The position numbers were made by a program, and so were the translations under genes. A stretch of DNA of 54,393 bases from Xanthobacteraceae bacterium. Lineage in GTDB: Bacteria > Pseudomonadota > Alphaproteobacteria > Rhizobiales > Xanthobacteraceae. The first letter of the stretch is position 1, and every line of letters starts with the position of its first letter. Below are positions 53,072 to 54,393 of this stretch, in pieces. Location: the NCBI GenBank assembly GCA_028290465.1, contig JAQGJU010000017.1, positions 1 through 54,393 of the forward strand, in the 5' to 3' direction. Under the pieces are notes generated by a model. That model was not told the DNA's origin, made no database searches, and worked only from the letters and a program-made list of their open reading frames with translations.

Positions 53072-54016
53072 TCACATAAGTGGTCCTACCGGAACGATAC
53101 CGCTCGGATTCAGGTTGCGGTGGCTCTGATAGTAGTGGCGCTTGATATGGCCGAAATCCACGGTCGCGGCGACGCCCTCGATCCGGAACAGGGTGCGCAT
53201 ATAGTCAGAAAGGCGCGGATAGTCGGCAATCCGCCGGATATTGCATTTGAAATGGCCGACATAGACGGGATCGAACCGGATCAGCGTCGTGAACAGCCGC
53301 CAGTCGGCTTCCGTGATTTCTCCGCCCGTTAGGAAGCGCCGGGATGACAGGCGATCCTCGAGCCAGTCCAGTGTCTCGAACAGCGGGCCGACGGCCTCCT
53401 CATAGGCTTCCTGCGTCGTTGCAAAACCGGCCCGGTAGACGCCGTTGTTGACTGTCGCATAGATGCGCGCGTTCAAGCCGTCGATCTCGGTCCTGAGCGC
53501 CTCGGGATAATAGTCGGCTGCCTTCGCGCCGATACCGTCGAAGGCGGTGTTGAACATGCGAATGATCTCGGACGACTCGTTGTTGACGATCGTGCCGGTC
53601 TTCTTGTCCCATAGAACGGGAACCGTGACGTGGCCCGAGTAGGTCGGGTCCGACCTCGTGTAGACCTCGTGCAGATAGTGCGCGCCGCCGATAGGATCGG
53701 GAACCACACCATCGCCTGCGGCGAAGCTCCAGCCCTGCTCGGCCATGAGCCAATGCACCACCGAGACATCGATGAGCGGCGCGAGCCCCTTCAAGGCGCG
53801 GAAGATCAGGGTCCGATGCGCCCAGGGGCAGGCCAGGGAGACATAGAGATGATAACGCCCGGCCTCGGCTCGGTAGCCGCCGACCCCCGTCGGGCCGGGG
53901 GTACCGTCGGCGGTCACCCAGTTGCGGAAAACACTGTCCCGACGCACGAAACGTCCGCCGCTGGCCGAGGTATCGTGCCACTGATCGTGCCAACGACCGT
54001 CAACGAGCAATCCCAT
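53072..54016 (-). CDS. Glutathionyl-hydroquinone reductase-like GST
   Basis: A 314-residue glutathione-transferase-fold protein of the Xi class (YqjG/PcpF type). The catalytic Cys63 is in LACPWAHRT, VPVLWDKKTGTIVNNESSEIIRM is the glutathione-binding segment, and ITEADWRLFTTLIRFDPVYVGHFKCN is a hallmark. These enzymes reduce glutathionyl-hydroquinones. GAGGAGAA lies before the ATG at 54016. Convergent with the HNH gene. Confidence 0.93.
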   Translation of the reverse strand: MGLLVDGRWHDQWHDTSASGGRFVRRDSVFRNWVTADGTPGPTGVGGYRAEAGRYHLYVSLACPWAHRTLIFRALKGLAPLIDVSVVHWLMAEQGWSFAAGDGVVPDPIGGAHYLHEVYTRSDPTYSGHVTVPVLWDKKTGTIVNNESSEIIRMFNTAFDGIGAKAADYYPEALRTEIDGLNARIYATVNNGVYRAGFATTQEAYEEAVGPLFETLDWLEDRLSSRRFLTGGEITEADWRLFTTLIRFDPVYVGHFKCNIRRIADYPRLSDYMRTLFRIEGVAATVDFGHIKRHYYQSHRNLNPSGIVPVGPLM

Positions 54017-54201
54017 TTCATTCTCCTCGCAAATCGTCGGCGAGCGTTGGGCGTGTTCGCCCGTCGTCGACTATCGATGGTGTTCGGGCCAAACGGGCAG
54101 TTATTGCGCTCATGAGCACACCTTAATTGCGGCCGGATTGGCGTTTGGTGGATCCGTAAGACAAGCCCTGGTACCTAGCGCCGTTCTTGACACTGCAGCT
54201 C

Positions 54202-54393
54202 CTAACGAAAATTCGGATCATCACGAGTGCGCTCCAGGATGAGCGGGATGATCAGATCCTCTTCATCCTCGAGATGCCGCAGCAAGGTTCGGTCGAAGCC
54301 CTCGATCTCTCCGGCAAGCCGTTCGGCCACGCGCGGCGCATCACCGTCGCGACCCGTCACTTCGCTGGAAAGCGCAGCAATGAGCTCACGGCT
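54202..54393 (-). CDS. Hemerythrin-like (HHE) domain protein, C-terminal part only
   Basis: The last 63 codons of a gene that enters from the right edge. The frame ends with RHLEDEEDLIIPLIL then ERTRDDPNFR and a TAG stop. H-x-ED-EED-L-x-x-P is the conserved iron-ligand helix of hemerythrin HHE proteins. The 5' part is outside the window. Relatives bind oxygen, NO or metals. Confidence 0.7.
   Translation of the reverse strand, partial: SRELIAALSSEVTGRDGDAPRVAERLAGEIEGFDRTLLRHLEDEEDLIIPLILERTRDDPNFR

Overview
This window is high-GC chromosomal DNA from an alphaproteobacterium, most likely of the order Hyphomicrobiales (Bradyrhizobium, Rhodopseudomonas or Xanthobacteraceae-like). The evidence is the 5' part of the 16S rRNA, the gene neighbourhoods (ftsE-ftsX with plsC, argH/tlpA head to head with lptM-lysA behind argH, metX-metW, CpdR, a DUF4175 protein) and the dense intergenic palindromes typical of that group. 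No phage, transposase, integrase or CRISPR array was seen; this is a core-like chromosome segment. Family assignments come from reading motifs, not from searches.

Layout. 1-912: 5' end of a minus-strand rRNA operon with a long structured leader and a clear TTGACA-N17-TATATA promoter. 1.3-9.3 kb: an M23 envelope peptidase, a tiny lysine-repeat protein, two lipoproteins, a clpB gene interrupted by an amber codon, a MOSC protein and a secreted CHAP-like protein. 9.5-15.3 kb: metX-metW-traX in one direction, chorismate mutase-hisC-tyrC in the other. 15.4-26.9 kb: DUF2125, ChaC, PlsC, DUF218 and FtsEX, then a zinc-ribbon protein, CpdR, a large DUF4175 protein, an outer-membrane beta-barrel and a small Cys-repeat secreted protein. 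27-32 kb: lysA, lptM, argH, tlpA and three small genes including a YjfB-like protein. 32-46.5 kb: a metabolic region for the ethylmalonyl-CoA (EMC) pathway: hbd, etfBA, a cobalamin adenosyltransferase, mcd, ccr and ecm, mixed with membrane and other genes. 46.5-54.4 kb: AraC and Lrp regulators, a hybrid kinase without a sensor domain, gluQ, an AlkA-like glycosylase with an esterase, an HNH protein, a glutathionyl-hydroquinone-reductase-like protein and a truncated hemerythrin-domain gene.

How genes work together. Ccr makes ethylmalonyl-CoA, Ecm (AdoCbl-dependent, with PduO supplying the cofactor) makes methylsuccinyl-CoA, Mcd oxidises it and passes electrons to EtfAB. The most interesting signal I found is a shared palindrome, TGC-N3-GCA (often TTGTGC-N3-GCA), upstream of ccr, mcd and ecm, with an expanded N6 form in the etfB promoter. 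These genes are transcribed separately, so the palindrome suggests an EMC regulon controlled by a PhaR/AniA-like or other dedicated regulator. The second broad signal is a superfamily of intergenic palindromes with a conserved GTGG-NN-(A/T)CCGGTT-like core and stems that differ from copy to copy, seven times in 54 kb, two of them in a matching two-hairpin composite.
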